Below, one piece after another: positions 61,796 to 64,000 of a DNA stretch of 64,000 bases (position 1 is the first letter of the stretch; every line of letters begins with the position of its first letter). The position numbers and the translations under genes are program-made. The stretch lies in the NCBI RefSeq assembly GCF_017498485.1, contig NZ_CP071795.1, forward strand, positions 3,826,130 to 3,890,129, written 5' to 3'. This stretch comes from Polaribacter batillariae. Lineage in GTDB: Bacteria > Bacteroidota > Bacteroidia > Flavobacteriales > Flavobacteriaceae. Under the pieces are notes generated by a model that saw nothing but the letters and a program-made list of their open reading frames with translations, was not told where the DNA came from and searched no databases.

Positions 61796-62651
61796 TGTAT
61801 CTAATTCTTAGCATACTTTTTCTACAGGGCTATTTGTTATTTTTAAATATTTTGGCGTTTATAAAATAGATGTTTTAAAAGCAATATTTATCAATTATAT
61901 AGTTGCTTTTACCATGGGTTTTTTGTTGGCAGAAAAGAAAATACCCATTACAAAAATTTATTTAGAACCCTGGTTTTTTGGGGCTTTGGTTTTAGGGGCT
62001 TTGTTTATCACTATTTTTTTTGTGATGGCCATCACTGCACAAAAAAACGGAGTTTCAGTAACTTCCATTGCAGGAAAAATGTCTGTGGTGGTTCCTGTGT
62101 TTTTCGGAATTATTTTATATAACGAATCTGTTACTTTTTTAAAAATACTAGGAATAATTATTGCTTTAGTGGCAGTGTATTTGTCATCTGTAAAAGAAGA
62201 AAAATCAAATAAAAAAGCAACTTTATTATTTCCCATTTTATTGTTTTTTGGTTCTGGTGCCATCGATACTTTGTTAAAATATGTGCAAACAAACCATGTA
62301 GCAAACGAAGATATTTCTATCTTTTCTGGAAGTTTGTTCGGAATTGCAGCATTCTTTGGGTTTTTAATTCTGGGAGTTAAAGCCATCAAAAAAAGAGAGT
62401 CTTTTGGTATTAAAAATATAATTGCAGGTATTGTTTTGGGAATTCCAAATTATTTTTCGATTGTATTTTTAATCAAAGCTTTGCAGAATAAAAATTTTGA
62501 AAGTTCTGTGTTGTTTACGATAAACAATGTAGGCATTGTAATTTTATCGACCTTAGTAGGTTTGTGGTTGTTTAACGAGAAATTTAGCGTAAAAAATAAA
62601 ATTGGAGTTGCACTTGCCATTTTGGGAATTGTTTTGGTAACGGTTTCTTAA
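61795..62651 (+). pseudogene. DMT/EamA-family transporter with a frameshift near its start
   Basis: A multi-helix transporter of the EamA type. From the coupled ATG at 61795 the frame encodes MYLILSILF and then shifts at the five-T run at about 61817-61821; the rest (STGLFVIFKYFGVYKIDVLKA...) is in the -1 frame and continues to 62651. One extra T would restore a single frame of about 286 aa. A start at 61914 gives 245 aa but lacks the first helix. Either a real inactivating mutation or a sequencing error in a homopolymer. The substrate is unknown. Confidence 0.75.
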
Positions 62652-62750
62652 TTCAAAATTCAAAATTCAAAGTTTCAGAGTTTCAAATTAAACAGATTAA
62701 ACAACTCATTCCAATAAAACTTACAATTTTTAAGAATTCGTAAATTTAAA

Positions 62751-63359
62751 ATGAAAGAAGACGCATACAAAACCATCGAAAAACCATCCGAAGAAACGCT
62801 TTTTAAAGAAAAGGGGAGTAAGTTTTTTGGGTATGCTTTTCCTGTTTTCTCTGAAGATGATGTAAAAGAATGTTTAGAAGAATTAAAGAAAAAACACCAT
62901 GCTGCACGTCATTTTTGTTATGCATATCAAATAGGAATTGAAACGATTCAGTATAGAGCAAACGACGATGGTGAGCCCAATAACTCTGCAGGAATGCCAA
63001 TTTACGGGCAAATTCAATCTTTTGAAGTTACCAATATTTTAATTGTTTCTGTACGTTATTTTGGCGGTACAAAATTAGGTGTTGGAGGCTTAATTACCGC
63101 CTATAAAACTTCTGCACAATTGGCTTTAGAAGCTTCAGAAATTGTAGAAAAAACAATTGATATTCGTTACATATTAAAATTCAATTACGATTTAATGAAT
63201 CCTGTAATGAGAATCATCAAAGAGAAAAATATCGAAATTGTAAATCAGAAATTAGAAATGGATTGCGAGTACACAATTTCTGTAAGAAAAAATGATGCAG
63301 CAGCTATTTATACTATTTTTGATACTTTGTATAAAGTAGAAATTAAAGCGTTAGAGTAA
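62751..63359 (+). CDS. YigZ/IMPACT-family protein
   Basis: A 202-aa protein of the UPF0029 (IMPACT) family. The N-terminal domain contains FYAYQIG-like RHFCYAYQIG and the signature NDDGEPNNSAGMPIYGQIQSF with VSVRYFGGTKLGVGGLITAYKTSAQLAL (about residues 66-127). A C-terminal DUF1949-like domain follows. In bacteria the role is not settled. Single gene about 100 bp after the transporter. Confidence 0.93.
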   Translation: MKEDAYKTIEKPSEETLFKEKGSKFFGYAFPVFSEDDVKECLEELKKKHHAARHFCYAYQIGIETIQYRANDDGEPNNSAGMPIYGQIQSFEVTNILIVSVRYFGGTKLGVGGLITAYKTSAQLALEASEIVEKTIDIRYILKFNYDLMNPVMRIIKEKNIEIVNQKLEMDCEYTISVRKNDAAAIYTIFDTLYKVEIKALE

Positions 63360-63430
63360 GAACTTATACTCTTTGTTATTTTTGAATTTATTGTAAGAGA
63401 AAATGTTTTAGAATAAGTTTAAAAAAATAT

Positions 63431-63829
63431 TTAAAATCCCAAACTTTCCAATAAATAATCTGGACATTTTGTAGGTTTCATAGTTTTAGAGTTCATAAAA
63501 GCCAAAACAGAATTTCCTGTGCAAACCATTTCATTATTTTGATTTTTAATTTCATAATCAAATTCAATTTTAACCATTGGCTTTTTTTTTAAGAAAGTCG
63601 TAATCGTTAAAACATCGTCGTATAATGCCGATTTTATAAAATTACATTTTAATGAAATTACAGGTAGCATTATTCCGCTGTTTTCCATATCTTTGTAAGT
63701 AACTCCAAGATTACGGAGCCATTCAGTTCGCCCTAATTCGAAAAATTGAGCATAATTACCGTGATAAACCACGCCCATTTGATCTGTTTCCGAATATCGA
63801 ACTCTGGTTTTTGTTGATGAATTTTTCAA
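63431..63829 (-). CDS. Acyl-CoA thioesterase, YbgC/4HBT type
   Basis: A 132-aa hotdog-fold enzyme. The 4HBT motif RVRYSETDQMGVVYHGNYAQFFELGRTEWLRNLG (about 8-41) holds the catalytic Asp (DQMGVVYH). It probably hydrolyses short acyl-CoA or acyl-ACP esters in the cytosol. The rest, CNFIKSALYDDVLTITTFL, is the hotdog core. The 170 bp beyond its start to the window end show no gene. Confidence 0.92.
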   Translation of the reverse strand: MKNSSTKTRVRYSETDQMGVVYHGNYAQFFELGRTEWLRNLGVTYKDMENSGIMLPVISLKCNFIKSALYDDVLTITTFLKKKPMVKIEFDYEIKNQNNEMVCTGNSVLAFMNSKTMKPTKCPDYLLESLGF

Positions 63830-64000
63830 TAGGTTTAGACAATTAAGTTTCGACCATTTTACGTAAAAAATAATTAATAATCAATAGCAATTTGATTTTT
63901 TTATACTGAAATTTATTCACACTTTTGTAGGGCTTAAAATAAAGAGGAATACCCTCCCCCAGAAAACCGAATATTAACTAAAAAATCTACTTTACTAAGA

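Overview
The window looks like a chromosomal segment of a marine-type Flavobacteriaceae bacterium (Bacteroidota), most like Polaribacter or Tenacibaculum. Supporting signs are the very AT-rich DNA, Bacteroidota promoter -7 boxes of the form TAnnTTTG, and family-typical genes: a TonB-dependent receptor with a DUF4249 lipoprotein, DUF6095 beside murQ, a RimK operon, monomeric isocitrate dehydrogenase, and many signal peptides ending in FAQ or FSQ. The species assignment is inference.

Layout. (1) 1-3.2 kb: an outer-membrane barrel-like protein and prfC. (2) 3.59-13.53 kb: a cassette array, the main feature of the window. Twelve structured repeats (here 'attC-like') alternate with eleven cassettes. 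Each cassette begins with GTT plus a short tag and ends with the reverse complement of the same tag plus AAC, so its two ends would pair across one repeat if the cassette were circular. That is the logic of integron cassettes and attC sites. The recognisable genes (a membrane-protein pair, a lipoprotein, an FRG-domain protein) all lie on the minus strand and fill their cassettes almost end to end. The other cassettes lack ordinary genes and recur (type C four times, A three times, B twice, E once). No integrase is present. An IS3 element interrupts one cassette, an IS110 element sits in one repeat, and a second IS110 right end caps the left edge. (3) 13.8-20.6 kb: clpC, gyrA and a TPR protein. 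(4) 20.8-21.5 kb: a gene graveyard with a decayed toxin-antitoxin pair and an IS256 tail. (5) 21.5-31.4 kb: a basic secreted protein, a DinB protein, and a cluster of two secreted serine hydrolases, a TLC-type transporter and an exported PEP-synthase-like protein. (6) Two identical IS1380-type elements at 31.4 and 45.2 kb flank a cell-envelope block: DUF6695-like, DUF6095, murQ, DUF4249, TonB receptor, and a TolC/MacB-like/HlyD efflux operon, plus icd. (7) 47-64 kb: rplS, a glycosyltransferase and trmD, a GH3 glycosidase, the RimK operon, an FAD dehydrogenase, prmC, cls, GNAT, LEA2, ribD, HAD phosphatase, a frameshifted DMT transporter, YigZ and an acyl-CoA thioesterase.

The core genes are ordinary. 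The cassette array is the part to pursue: its boundaries follow integron logic, but the repeats are long, come in several classes that keep a common fold, have relaxed core sites, and mostly separate DNA without conventional genes. All calls come from reading the sequence; no database search was run.
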